A stretch of 64,000 bases of DNA, taken from the NCBI GenBank assembly GCA_001247695.2, contig LGRX02003626.1, forward strand, positions 1 to 64,000, read 5' to 3'. This document shows, in pieces, positions 31,842 to 42,042 of this stretch (its first letter is position 1; every line of letters starts with the position of its first letter). The stretch is from Cymbomonas tetramitiformis. Its lineage: Eukaryota > Chlorophyta > Pyramimonadophyceae > Pyramimonadales > Pyramimonadaceae. The notes under the pieces were generated by a model. That model saw nothing but the letters and a program-made list of their open reading frames with translations, ran no database searches and was not told where the DNA came from. Both the position numbers and the translations under genes were made by a program.

Positions 31842-31891
31842 AGTCTACGGTCTATGGTCTACAGTTTCTATAAAGATATTATATACAAATG
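31842..31891 (+). promoter_or_regulatory. Promoter of the C5 methyltransferase gene
   Basis: GTCTACGGTCTATGGTCTAC followed by AG and TTTCTATAAAGATATTATAT and ACAAATG. Identical in its last 40 bases to the promoter at 31503-31547; carries one more copy of the GTCTAYGG iteration. Confidence 0.7.
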
Positions 31892-32386
31892 AGAGTATTA
31901 GAATTATTCTGCGGTACATCTTCAGTTGGTAAAGCATTAAGACATGTATATACTGATATTGATATAATCTCTCTTGACATTCATCATAAATATAATCCTA
32001 CACATGCTATAGACATACTTCAATGGAATTATTGGATGTATCCCGAAAGACACTTTGACATTATTTGGGGATCACCTCCCTGCGTAGAATATTCTAAAGC
32101 AAACCGCAAAGGAGTAAGAAATCTTGAATTGGCTGATAACATAGTAAAGAGAACATTAGAGATCATAGAATACTATAAACCTACTTATTTCTATTTAGAG
32201 AATCCTTCAGACGGAGGATTGCTTAAACATCGAGAGATAATGAAAGATATTAATAAACATATATATACATGTTCTTATTGCATGTATGGAAAGGAGTATA
32301 GAAAACAGACTAATATATGGGCTAATAAACCTAATGTATACTTAAAGAACTGTAGTAGAGAGACTCCTTGTATACATACGAAGTAA
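31889..32386 (+). CDS. C5 cytosine DNA methyltransferase (short viral type)
   Basis: 165 residues, about half the usual length. Motif I is LELFCGTSSVG (4-14, S-adenosylmethionine binding), motif IV GSPPCVEYS with catalytic C65, and motif VI ENP (104-106). The usual target-recognition region and C-terminal motifs IX-X are missing or reduced, as in other compact phage/virus forms. Preceded by the shared 40-bp promoter. It probably methylates element or host DNA; with the dioxygenase-like gene next door it could supply 5-methylcytosine as substrate (inference). Confidence 0.8.
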   Translation: MRVLELFCGTSSVGKALRHVYTDIDIISLDIHHKYNPTHAIDILQWNYWMYPERHFDIIWGSPPCVEYSKANRKGVRNLELADNIVKRTLEIIEYYKPTYFYLENPSDGGLLKHREIMKDINKHIYTCSYCMYGKEYRKQTNIWANKPNVYLKNCSRETPCIHTK

Positions 32387-32664
32387 GCAATTACATGGAA
32401 GACATGTGAAGACTGCTCAAAGAACTCAATCCTCATGTGCCTCTCATAGCACGGGACAATCTTTAGAGGATGCATATTGTATCCCATTTGAATTATTGAA
32501 AATCTTATTAACATACGATGACCCATGACCAACACACATGAATTACAATTGTTTACACAAACCGTAGACCATAGACCGTAGACTAATATGATTGTTAATG
32601 ATCATATGAATCAATTGTTTGAATTATAATTGTTTACACCAACCGTAGACCATAGACCGTAGAC
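32387..32664. promoter_or_regulatory. Convergent intergenic region with paired GTAGACC repeats
   Basis: The methyltransferase and helicase genes converge here. AACCGTAGACCATAGACCGT with a further AGAC occurs twice (32568-32592 and 32640-32664), the second directly at the helicase stop codon. The two are separated by a repeated GAATTACAATTGTTTACACA-like stretch. A role in 3' end formation or recombination is inference. Confidence 0.55.
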
Positions 32665-34983
32665 CTAGAGGATCATATTACTATATTCCTCACGGCCCTT
32701 TGGTTTCAATCCTATACGACAAGCAACACCACATTTGTCTATCTTCTTTTGCCAATTATCAAATCCCATCTTTGTAAGTTCCCTTCCTAATTTTGTTTGA
32801 GACATATTTCCAAAGCCTTCCATTCTCTTCAATGTATTGTATATCCTACTAAATTTGACATAGTCCTCATTCTCGACTCTTTGAGATGCCTCTCGGACAT
32901 TTTCGACTGCCTCAAACTCTTCAAACAATAATTTCTCGATGCTCGAACCTCCCAACCATGTGTCTCTGATCTCCATCATGTCTTTAGGCTCTATTAGGCC
33001 ATGCCGTGCATATTCTTTGTAAGCTTCAAACAATATTTTAAGAAATGCATGCTGCCACTCGATGGTATCGATCTTGTCTTTGATTTCATCGTCCCTCAAC
33101 AATCGCGTCTTGCCATTCACCTTTTCTTTCTCTACAAATTGCACATTCCATTGAGAGATCCTCACTCGATTCTTTACCGCGTCGTCCGTCGGTTCTATGA
33201 CCGGTATATCATTACACATCAAGAAACACGATGTCAATAAGTAAAACGACATTTCATTTTGATAATTCTTTCGACCAACGACTTTATCACCACCCGATGC
33301 CGCAATCTTTATCATATTTCCATCCAAAGGGCTTTGCATCTTCATTTCGTTTGATAACACAATTCTCTTTCCAATGAAGTCCACAAGCCAAGATTGTTTT
33401 TTTGCTGGCTCGCCTCCTTTGCTATACACCAAGTTTTCACCACACATGTGTCCTATGTAATCCCCAAACGTGTTCTCTATGAAATTACACAAGACACCCT
33501 TTCCGGCATTGGACTCTCCGACATGAATAAAGAATTTCTTCTCTTTCAAAAGATGTCCTCCCAATGCCATGGCCAAGGATTGGATTATGTAGTTCCGATG
33601 ATCTACATTTGGATGTGGGTTTTCAAATATATTTGAATAAACCTCTTGTTCCACTTTTGGGTCTACTTTGCTCAAGTCCGGAAAATCATAATCTAGCTTA
33701 TGAAATGACACAATGCTTGGATCAAAATCTTGTAGTGTACCGGTGGCCATGTTGTATATCCCGTTGTTAAAATGTGTCATGCCCACTGCACTTTTAAAAG
33801 TCTTTTTGTACCAATTGTCTTGTCTTACAAATCTGGGTAACATCATTGCAAGTCGATTGAAGGGACCTAAATCTTCACCCCAAGCGGTTGTCATTCTTGG
33901 ACCGCCTCTCAACTCCTCCTCAATTCCATCACACAATTTAAACAATCTTGAATGATACTTGTCATCCTTGAACCATACACCTTCATCGTAGATATAAAAG
34001 GTATCCTCACAAAACTTCAATTTGTCTTTGTGATATTTCAAAAAGACATGAGCGGCATCCTTATCGGTCATCGGAATTATTGTTGTTGGCACGGCGGTGT
34101 CTCTATTTGACCATGCCTTTTCCACTTTCGCCTCAAGATCACTACAATCCTCAAAAGGCTTAACAATGAGTTTAATTCTTGAATATTCAACACCGAAGTG
34201 TTCAACAATTGCTTTCTCACGAGAGTTAAGGATATCGTCAATATTCTCCTCAGATTTTCTAAGCAATATTCCATCAAATATTAATGACCCTACATCATGT
34301 CCCTTGTCCTCCAAGTGTTTCTTGATGACCATTAAGATTTCACATTCCTTTGAGAACACAAGTCTAGACAACTCACTACCCGAAGAGACTTCGAGATGAG
34401 GCAATATTGTGTTCTTAAGTTCATGGGAAAGCTTTGCTCCAAAGGTATTTTCTATATCGTTTGTAGAAACATTATTCTTTTTATGCCAAGTCGATTGCAC
34501 TTGACCAAAAAGCTTTGCGGTAAATAGATTCTTGATCAAATCTTTGTCACAATTGTAGGCTTTCATAAGGATTCCTATAATCGACTCTCGATCTTTCAAA
34601 TATTTATCCAAGTTTGGTGTCGAAACATCACCACACAATATCTTGACGATGGTGTATGCACAATTCTTAATATCGATATCATGATAAATGTCTTTGGCAA
34701 GGTATGCTCTTATTTCTCGAGGCATACCTTGGTAGGTTGACATGTCGGTTTGAGCATAATAGCGACCACATCGAGATGGTTTGTATTTTACGTCTACCTT
34801 TCCATTGTTTGAGTTTTCAAGTTTTAAAAGTAAATGTTTCATTTGTTTCATTGAATTTGTCGTAATCGATTCATCCCTAGAGATAGAGAAAGTAAAATCT
34901 GAAATGTTTCCTTCGTATATGAGCTTCTCAACCTTCTCTTGATCGTAGAATTCAATGTTAGTGATATTTGTTGACTTAGGCAT
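32665..34983 (-). CDS. TVpol-SF3 helicase fusion (replication protein)
   Basis: Replication protein of the PLV; the open frame extends to 35055 (796 codons) but the start at ATG 34983 is preferred because the common promoter box covers the earlier codons. Numbering from 35055: the N-terminal part has GRYYAQ (98-102), the PREIRAYLA helix and DIDIKN (126-131), the first acidic motif of family-A-like TVpol, and LIFDGILL (258-265), resembling the second (H/F-D-G). The C-terminal SF3 helicase has Walker A GESNAGKG (513-520), Walker B RIVLSNE (564-570) and motif C LMCND (612-616), then a D5-type tail. TVpol-helicase fusions are known from virophages and PLVs. No stops or frameshifts, so it may still be functional. 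Confidence 0.85.
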   Translation of the reverse strand: MPKSTNITNIEFYDQEKVEKLIYEGNISDFTFSISRDESITTNSMKQMKHLLLKLENSNNGKVDVKYKPSRCGRYYAQTDMSTYQGMPREIRAYLAKDIYHDIDIKNCAYTIVKILCGDVSTPNLDKYLKDRESIIGILMKAYNCDKDLIKNLFTAKLFGQVQSTWHKKNNVSTNDIENTFGAKLSHELKNTILPHLEVSSGSELSRLVFSKECEILMVIKKHLEDKGHDVGSLIFDGILLRKSEENIDDILNSREKAIVEHFGVEYSRIKLIVKPFEDCSDLEAKVEKAWSNRDTAVPTTIIPMTDKDAAHVFLKYHKDKLKFCEDTFYIYDEGVWFKDDKYHSRLFKLCDGIEEELRGGPRMTTAWGEDLGPFNRLAMMLPRFVRQDNWYKKTFKSAVGMTHFNNGIYNMATGTLQDFDPSIVSFHKLDYDFPDLSKVDPKVEQEVYSNIFENPHPNVDHRNYIIQSLAMALGGHLLKEKKFFIHVGESNAGKGVLCNFIENTFGDYIGHMCGENLVYSKGGEPAKKQSWLVDFIGKRIVLSNEMKMQSPLDGNMIKIAASGGDKVVGRKNYQNEMSFYLLTSCFLMCNDIPVIEPTDDAVKNRVRISQWNVQFVEKEKVNGKTRLLRDDEIKDKIDTIEWQHAFLKILFEAYKEYARHGLIEPKDMMEIRDTWLGGSSIEKLLFEEFEAVENVREASQRVENEDYVKFSRIYNTLKRMEGFGNMSQTKLGRELTKMGFDNWQKKIDKCGVACRIGLKPKGREEYSNMIL

Positions 34984-35030
34984 GTTTGTATTATACTCGT
35001 TAGATATCGAGTCTTTAAGTGGATTATTTG
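34984..35030 (-). promoter_or_regulatory. Minus-strand promoter box (AAATAATCCACTTAAAGAC) before TVpol-helicase
   Basis: On the minus strand AAATAATCCACTTAAAGAC (35011-35029) lies 27 bases before ATG 34983. The same box occurs before the genes starting at 31419 (31478-31497), 28782 (28819-28840, one mismatch) and 27973 (27992-28008). Its position means the first 24 codons of the longest helicase frame are promoter rather than coding. A related GGTCTTTAAGTG stretch is at 37318. Confidence 0.6.
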
Positions 35031-35055
35031 CGTTATCACTCTCGAAACACTCCAT

Positions 35056-35314
35056 AGTGTACGTTAGATATTATTCAATGAACCCATGACGCAAAGTGGG
35101 TCTAAAAAATATTTTCTGAGTCTGAAAAGCCAAAAACGCACTATTACAGGGCCCGATTTCAGATCGCAGACCCCCTTGGACAGTGGGTCGTGGGTCGTGG
35201 GTCGACGGTTTCAGATTAAAGTTTTCTGTGATCGTTCGATTAAATGATATTGGGGAAAAAATCATAGATTTGTCCCCCCCTTTCAAAAATCGCCTGGTGT
35301 CCATACTTAAGATG
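35056..35314. other. Right flank of the PLV block
   Basis: No reading frame. Contains GGGTCGTGGGTCGTGGGTCG (35184-35203), a heptamer iteration resembling the GTCTAYGG repeats in layout. Confidence 0.4.
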
Positions 35315-36165
35315 TTCCAAAAAACACATACTTAACGTGGGACCGTTTATTCGTCACGGGATTGGTCGACCACTCTCCAAGTCGAGAACTGTGCAATCGT
35401 GCGATGACAGGTGAACATATGACATGGGCGGGTAGGTCGAGAGCCAGCTGCGTCGTTAGTTGTAAAATTACTAGTACGAGTAATCGCTATACGAAATATA
35501 TAAATTTGAAGCGATCTCAAGCTTCAATTCCTGAAATGTTGGAACTAGCCCATTTCTGTGTTCCAAAAAACACATACTTAACGTGGGACCGTTTATTCGT
35601 CACGGGATTGGTCGACCACTCTCCAAGTCGAGAACTGTGCAATCGTGCGATGACAGGTGAACATATGACATGGGCGGGTAGGTCGAGAGCCAGCTGCGTC
35701 GTTAGTTGTAAAATTACTAGTACGAGTAATCGCTATACGAAATATATAAATTTGAAGCGATCTCAAGCTTCAATTCCTGAAATGTTGGAACTAGCCCATT
35801 TCTGTGTTCCAAAAAACACATACTTAACGTGGGACCGTTTATTCGTCACGGGATTGGTCGACCACTCTCCAAGTCGAGAACTGTGCAATCGTGCGATGAC
35901 AGGTGAACATATGACATGGGCGGGTAGGTCGAGAGCCAGCTGCGTCGTTAGTTGTAAAATTACTAGTACGAGTAGTCGCTATACGAAATATATAAATTTG
36001 AAGCGATCTCAAGCTTCAATTCCTGAAATGTTGGAACTAGCCCATTTCTGTGTTCCAAAAAACACATACTTAACGTGGGACCGTTTATTCGTCACGGGAT
36101 TGGTCGACCACTCTCCAAGTCGAGAACTGTGCGATCGTGCGATGACACGTGAACGTATGACATGG
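35315..36165. repeat. 246-bp tandem repeat, three full units plus part
   Basis: Units start at 35315, 35561, 35807 and 36053, all 246 bp, almost identical. 246 is divisible by three, so one frame (35362-36399) stays open through all units, but the array continues into a G-run and no domain is seen, so the frame is probably a consequence of the repeat length. Each unit contains TCGACCACTCTCCAAGTCGA, a short inverted repeat. Confidence 0.95.
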
Positions 36166-36185
36166 GCGGTACGTGATAAATATAT

Positions 36186-36288
36186 GTGGTGGGGGGATGG
36201 GGGGAGGGGGGAGGGAGGGGGGAGGGGGTGGGGGGAGGGAGGGGGGGGGAGGTGGGGGGGGGGGAGGGGGGGAGGGGGGATTGGGTTG
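36186..36288. repeat. G-run low-complexity tract (quadruplex-prone)
   Basis: About 100 bases of almost pure G interrupted by A or T, with many G3-G9 runs. It can form G-quadruplexes; it directly follows the 246-bp array. Confidence 0.95.
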
Positions 36289-36501
36289 GTTTCAAAGTTT
36301 ATAGATTATACGTTCGATCACGAAGATTGGGGATTATTTTTTCCCCACCTGTACGTTTACGTACCCCCTATCGAAGGTCTGTGTGGGATTTGTGTATAAT
36401 TTTAAATGCTCCTAGGACGCAGGAACGCTTTGAAAGTCATTTTGTCATAGAGTTCCCATGAGATTCTATGTATAAACATGTCAGAGTCTTTTGGGAAGGA
36501 A

Positions 36502-36668
36502 TGACCCGTAAAAAAGACAATGACCAGTTTATGTAAAAACGTCATACACTTTTTCGAAGCCAGGTGACGTAAAAAAGACTATGACCAGTTTATATAAAAA
36601 CGTCATACACTTTTTCGAAGCCAGGTGACGTAAAAAAGACTATGACCAGTTTATATAAAAACGTCATT
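36502..36668. repeat. 61-bp tandem repeat, 2.7 units
   Basis: Units start at GTAAAAAAGAC at 36508, 36569 and 36630; each contains ATGACCAGTTTATRTAAAAA and TTTTTCGAAGCCAGGTGAC. Confidence 0.9.
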
Positions 36669-37440
36669 AAATTATAGAATCGGGTACCAACATATATTTA
36701 TGAGACCGACGAGAAAACGCGAAACGTCAAATAGTATAAAATTATAATACTAGTATAATTGACCTTGACATATAAACGCGTAAAACTAAACAAATTATAT
36801 AATTTAGTACGGCAATATTTATATCTCGAGAGCGACTGAGTATAAACGCGAAACGTCAACGACGGATATAATTATAATTTACTGCGATACAGAATCAAAT
36901 AAAACTAAATATATTGTAGAATTAGGTGCCGTATAAATTTATAAGCATGATGCCGACGAGAAACGTGAAACGTCAACGACTGACGCGGGATACAAACAGA
37001 ATATTTTTTTTGGAAATTTAAAATGTTTTATTCATATTTCAAAATTCTGACTACATATAAATATAACTGAATTTCTTTATTCCGATCAGATGACCGTGAG
37101 ATCAAATATGTAATCGAACGATCACAGTATTTTATAAGAAAGATGAAAATATTATTTCATATGTAAGCGAATCACAGAGCCGAATCGACTGAATTAATCG
37201 GCAAAATTCGATAACTTCCTTATTTTTTCCCTGAAAACTACCAAATAAATTCTGGGAAATAGTTTGATGATTTATTTACATGGGCGGGGGCTTTAAGTTC
37301 AGTTTGTTGTCGTTTAGCGGTCTTTAAGTGCGAACTAAAAATGACTTAGTGGTGTTTACATCAGTAGATCGACAATATGATATACATAAATATACAAGAA
37401 ATATGTTTATGTAAACCGTAGACCGTAGACTGTAGACTCA
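36669..37440. other. AT-rich DNA, no gene, PLV-type motif at its end
   Basis: No coding region. Repeats of CGAGARAACGYGAAACGTCAA (shown as fragments GAAACGTCAA at about 36720, 36852 and 36966) suggest a decayed tandem unit of roughly 120 bp. AACCGTAGACCGTAGACTGT (37407-37426) is the PLV-type iteration. Confidence 0.5.
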
Positions 37441-37519
37441 CATATATCAAACATATATCAAACATATATCAAACATATGACCACTTCCGCGACTCAGATG
37501 GGATGGATTGACTGTTTTT

Positions 37520-38330
37520 TGTACTCACCCATATGGTGCACGATTCCTATAGTTTAGCATTTTTGAGAACCAATTTTCATGTTGAGAATCCGATATTTGA
37601 TGTCCACATATGTCAGTTGCATGTTACCACAACCCTAATTTGGGTTTAAAGGTCCCAAAATGGACTCAAATTGCAGTTTTAGCCACATTTTAGCAACTTT
37701 CACCTTGATTGCGCCCATATGGGGCGCGATCCCTACGGTCTGGCATTTTTGAGAACCAATTTTCATGTTGAGAATCCGATATTCGATGTCCGCATATGTC
37801 AGATGCATGGTACCACAACCCTAATTTGGGTTTAAAGGTCCCAAAATGGACTCAAATTGCAGTTTTAGCCACATTTTAGCAACTTTCACCTTGATTGCGC
37901 CCATATGGGGCGCGATTCCTACGGTCTAGCATTTTTGAGAACTACCTTTAATGCTGAGAATTCGATATTTGATGTCCGCACATGTCAGTTGCATGGTACA
38001 ATAACCCGAATTTGGGGTTTAAGGTCCCAAAATGGACTCAAATTGCAGTTTTAGCCACATTTTAGCAACTTTCACCTTGATAGCGCTCATATGGGGCGCG
38101 ATTCCTACGGTCTAGCATTTTGAATAACCAATTTTGATGTTGAGAATCCGATATTTGATGTCCGCATATGTCTGTTGCATGGTACATTAACCCGAATTTG
38201 GGGTTTAAGGTCCCAAAATGGACTCAAATTGCAGTTTTAGCCACATTTTAGCAACTTTCACCTTGATAGCGCTCATATGGGGCGCGATTCCTACGGTCTA
38301 GCATTTTTGAGAACTACCTTTCATGTTGGT
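37520..38330. repeat. 186-bp satellite, about 4.4 units
   Basis: Anchors CCATATGG at 37530 and GCGCYCATATGG at 37711, 37897, 38083 and 38269 give an exact 186-bp period. Each unit has CCCAAAATGGACTCAAATTG and TTTAGCCACATTTTAGCAAC. Nucleosome-sized; subterminal within the 34-bp TIR element. Confidence 0.95.
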
Positions 38331-39110
38331 GGTGACAACTCCGAGATGGAGGATGGTGGAGATGAGACGACATGGGTTGTGTGTGCTCTATACGCATGTC
38401 GCCCTCGCGGCGGCCTCTTGTTGGCATCGGATGCGGATCGGTGTCATTCCACCGGAAATTTTGTTCACTGCATGCATTGCCTGTTAATTTTGCATCGGCT
38501 GCGTCGACATGAGCATAACCGCGTTGCTCTCCCCGCAGCGGAGGTCCGAGGTGCTACAAGCGGGCATCACGCAGCTTTCGCCGTTGCAATAAGTGAACGT
38601 GCAATGGGCCCTTTATTATGAGTGTGATGAAAACCTCAGAGGATAGGGAATTGATGTTCTTTGTGGTTATGACTTATGCATGTTAAGATCTTCCCATATT
38701 CACACGATCGCGTAGACGCGTACGTAATCGGAGCAGACAGGATGAAGCGGATGGCCACTCGTTTATTTGTGCAGCGGTGATTATAAAAATATTCATCTCA
38801 TCAAGCGATCAGAGGAATTCGTCACAATCTATCCATCAATGAAGATATCAAACTATGTTGAAATGCTTACTACTCATCATAGCATTATGTATGGCAGGAT
38901 GCCATGACGTGAGTTATTGGATCGCCCATATCACATCCATGGGTTTATAACATAAAACACATTTTATGTTCTCGCTCCTCGCTAGCATAACAACATAATC
39001 GACCTCTGTGTGTTCACATTGAGTGTGTCTATGTCACATACTTGTTGCCACTTTTGCTCTACTCTCGATGATATGGTCTACAAGTGCATTATATATACTC
39101 GTGCCGCGGA
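38331..39110. other. No recognised gene
   Basis: A plus-strand frame (38277-38621) starts in the satellite and continues through GC-richer DNA with no identifiable domain. It might include an exon of the element's transposase, but I cannot support that. Confidence 0.35.
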
Positions 39111-41635
39111 TCAAACTTTCCTCTTGTTGCCTCGGCCACGAGCAGCAACTTGCGGTGTGGCCGCATATGATGTAGTTTCTCCTGGCCCTTTGCCTCGTCC
39201 ACGAGCAACAGGTGGCTGTGCATCCGCGGATGATGCAACTCCCCCTCGCCCCTTGCCTCGGCCACGAGCAGCAACTTGCGGCACCGCCGTTGATGACGAT
39301 GCAGCTTCGCCTCGGCCCTTCCCTCGTCCACGAGCAACAGGTGGCTGTGCAGCCGCAGATGATGCAACTCCCCCTCGCCCCTTGCCTCGGCCACGAGCAG
39401 CAACTTGCGGCACCGCCGTTGATGACGATGCAGCTTCTCCTCGGCCCTTGCCTCGTCCACGAGCCACAGGTTGTGGTGCAGCCCCAGATGATGTAGCTCC
39501 TCCTCGCCCCATGCCTCGGCCACACGCAACAAATGGCAGTGCAGCCACTGAGTCGATGTCAGCATCCTCTCCACCCTCTTGATTCTGATATCTTGTGGCA
39601 TCAACACCCACTTGTCCGGTGCGACGCACCCTAGAGTAGATCCGAGACAGAAATATTTGGACTTTGGAATCTAAGAGTTGCAACTCTTCGCGCCCTACAA
39701 AATGGACATCCATTCTCTCCCGGAGGGATGCGGCTGTGATCTTGTTATTGAGTTCCCACTGAGCAAGCATGAGGACTTCTTGTTCCTCTGAGAATTGGAT
39801 GCGCGCGGCTCGTGTTAGCATACGCGCCCAGCCTCGCTTTAGCATGGGCGGCTGAGGGAGAGTGAACGTGAAAGCACATGGAAATGATTGTATAGATATA
39901 TGCCGCATTATGTTGAAGATGCCGTGTGTAAGAGATCACAATGCGCAATACATAGTAGGCACCCGCTAAAACAGCAGGCTCTGGAAGACTAATGAAACTC
40001 CATAATGAAAATTGTTTTTTCCCAAAAGTGTGCCGTGTGCGTGTGTGTGTGTGTGTGACCACGCTCATGCATTTGTATCGTGGATGGATAAATATTGTTA
40101 TGTGTGTATGTGTGGTGCGGCCTGTGTGGTGCGGCCTGTGTGGTTTTAGCATGTTTCATATATTACGCATGCTCGGATTTGCTATGCATGCATGTATAGG
40201 CTGTGGCATAATTGTCACTGTGAACATCACTGCATCATTATTAGGCAACTTGCCCCCGGAGAATTTTCTATCCATATTTGTTGGCAATGCATGGCGTTTC
40301 TACTCTTCCCCTCTCCTGGAATGCTGTGAGTGTGCCTCCAGAATGACATGCCGGTGCTGTCCATTATATCCTCGACCAATGTACCAAACAATAATGCGGC
40401 ACCGACATAATCCCCTGCTTTGTCACTAGCTATACTAGCTTTAACTCTCTCGGGATGAATCTGATGATGCGTTGCTGCCGAGAATTTCACTACTCCTAAT
40501 GCCGTGACAGCACTCTGATTGCTTTCATCGCTCAGCACATTGTACGTGGAGATGTCAAGCATATGCCTTCGTTGCTCTGGAGATAAATCAGGGGCATCAG
40601 CCTCCCGGACTTTCTGATATACGCATCCTATATGATGTGAAATTCTGGCCGCATCCCCATAGCCCTCCGCCTGTGTCACCTCTGTGGTAAGTCAGCATCA
40701 AAGCTAAAAACACATATGTGTGCGTGCATGTAATGAGCGTGGACCTACCTCGGATACGATGTTTGTCGGCGTGCGACACGGAGTGCATTTCGTTGATCGC
40801 CTCGCATTGTTTATGAGATATATACTCCCCAACTTCTTTGTAACTAGATAGTGTTGTCGAAGTGCCATGTGGAGATGTCACCTCCACATTTACATCTGAT
40901 GCAACTACCATCAACAGTGGTCGTTTGCGCGGTGTGGTAGTCGTCACTTCGAAAGTAGCACGATCTGAACTTCAAAGCTCCCTTTCATGCAACACCTCTG
41001 CAGCCGTGTCGATGGCAGTCGTGGCGATGTTATTGGCGGTATGCGCTTGGGCTGCAGCATATCCGATCACCAGCACCGCGTCATGTCGCCGCACACAACT
41101 GACACAATGCGCACTCTCTGCATGGCGCGCATATGTTTGTGCATAGCTACACGGACGACGCGCGTATTATTACCATTATTATAGAGCGCATACGTTGACA
41201 TTATGTCCACAATTAACATCTGCCGTACTAATATGATAATTCACAATATGCGTGTGCATGCGTACCATCATCGGCTGTGCAACTTTCCGATCTTGAACGG
41301 CCTCTCCTTGTTAACCACTTCGCGGGGAGTTGATTAGTTGCAGCGTCATCGCCGTCCGTCTCAACGATCAATTGTCGCTCTACATTGATGATGGAATTAC
41401 TGTCCGAAGCCGAGAAAGCAGATACGCCATTCTTTCTACGATCCCGCAACGTCGGCGCATCAGTTTGTATTATTGAAGTCGGAGCTCCGCGTGGATGTCG
41501 CCAGTCGTTATCAGAAGGAGGTTGCTGGGGCAACAAGTGCGCGTTGCTGCAACCTGCCTGCTTAGAGACGCAGCGCGAACACTTATCGTTGGCCGCAAAG
41601 TTTAGGATAGAACACGCCTTTCTATTGCTCGCCAT
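39111..41635 (-). CDS. Spliced gene with RG-repeat tail, inside the 34-bp TIR element
   Basis: At least four exons. Exon 1 41635-41266 (M-A-S-N start; CSRC and later cysteines), exon 2 40964-40749, exon 3 starting 40681; both joins are GT-AG and in phase (D|RATFEV and R|EVTQAEG). A further exon (about 39870-39111) encodes RAARIQFSEEQEVLMLAQWE, a helical stretch that could be a Myb/SANT-like fold, and then ARGRGKGRG repeated every 21-24 residues to the end GRGNKRKV. The position of the exon 3-4 join is not resolved. RG repeats suggest RNA or DNA binding. It is the only gene-like content of the TIR element, so it may be its accessory protein. No homologue recognised. Confidence 0.5.
39120..39535. 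repeat. Coding minisatellite encoding RGRGKGRG blocks
   Basis: Two alternating units of about 60-70 bases; a 135-base pair unit is repeated nearly perfectly (39240-39374 and 39363-39500). All three plus-strand frames are also open here, as expected from a repeat with period divisible by three. Confidence 0.8.
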
Positions 41636-42042
41636 ATCAGTTGCGAATAGGTTCGGCTACACGACAGCAACTATGCGGCATAATCGCACATACCGCCATT
41701 TGCGTATGCGCCATTGACGCTCGGCTTTGAAACGCTCATGCGCGAAAATTCTCGAGACACTGTGTCTAAAAACATTGCAGAAGCTTACGAAGTAATGCCG
41801 TGCATGGCGCTCGCGAATTCAACCAACCGGCTTAACAGTGGCTTCACAGTGGCTATCGGCTTCAATGTAAGCTTCTGTAAGCCAAGCACTCAGGAATTTA
41901 TAAATTCGCGCCAATTCGGCGTTTCAGGCACCGTGTAATTATTGGTTCGAACGAACCCCCCCCCTTCGCGCCCGACCATCGTCCCAATTCGACGTGTGGG
42001 GACCAGTACAACATCCATCCCATCTGAGTCGCGGAAGTGGTC

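Larger units (their letters stand above)
27721..35055. mobile_element. Endogenous virophage/polinton-like (PLV) block, truncated
   Basis: AT-rich, tightly packed gene cluster unlike the surroundings: packaging ATPase, TVpol-SF3 helicase, C5 methyltransferase, dioxygenase-like protein, a small conserved giant-virus-type protein and several small basic/zinc-binding proteins, with no introns visible. Gene ends are separated by iterated GTCTAYGG motifs, and minus-strand starts share a promoter box. The ATPase plus TVpol-helicase pair is characteristic of PLVs and virophages. No major or minor capsid, protease or integrase gene is visible. The left edge is an LTR (27720/27721); the right edge is diffuse, since the GTCTAYGG motif recurs at 37.41, 42.76 and 43.95 kb. 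Confidence 0.75.

Noticed and set aside
35362..36399. 345-codon protein with internal repeats
   Set aside because: The frame is open only because the 246-bp repeat length is divisible by three; it ends in the G-run and has no domain or promoter.
39034..39582. Plus-strand proline/arginine-rich proteins opposite the RG-repeat exon
   Set aside because: They mirror the repeat on the other strand; the minus strand has spliced continuity and a start-side domain.
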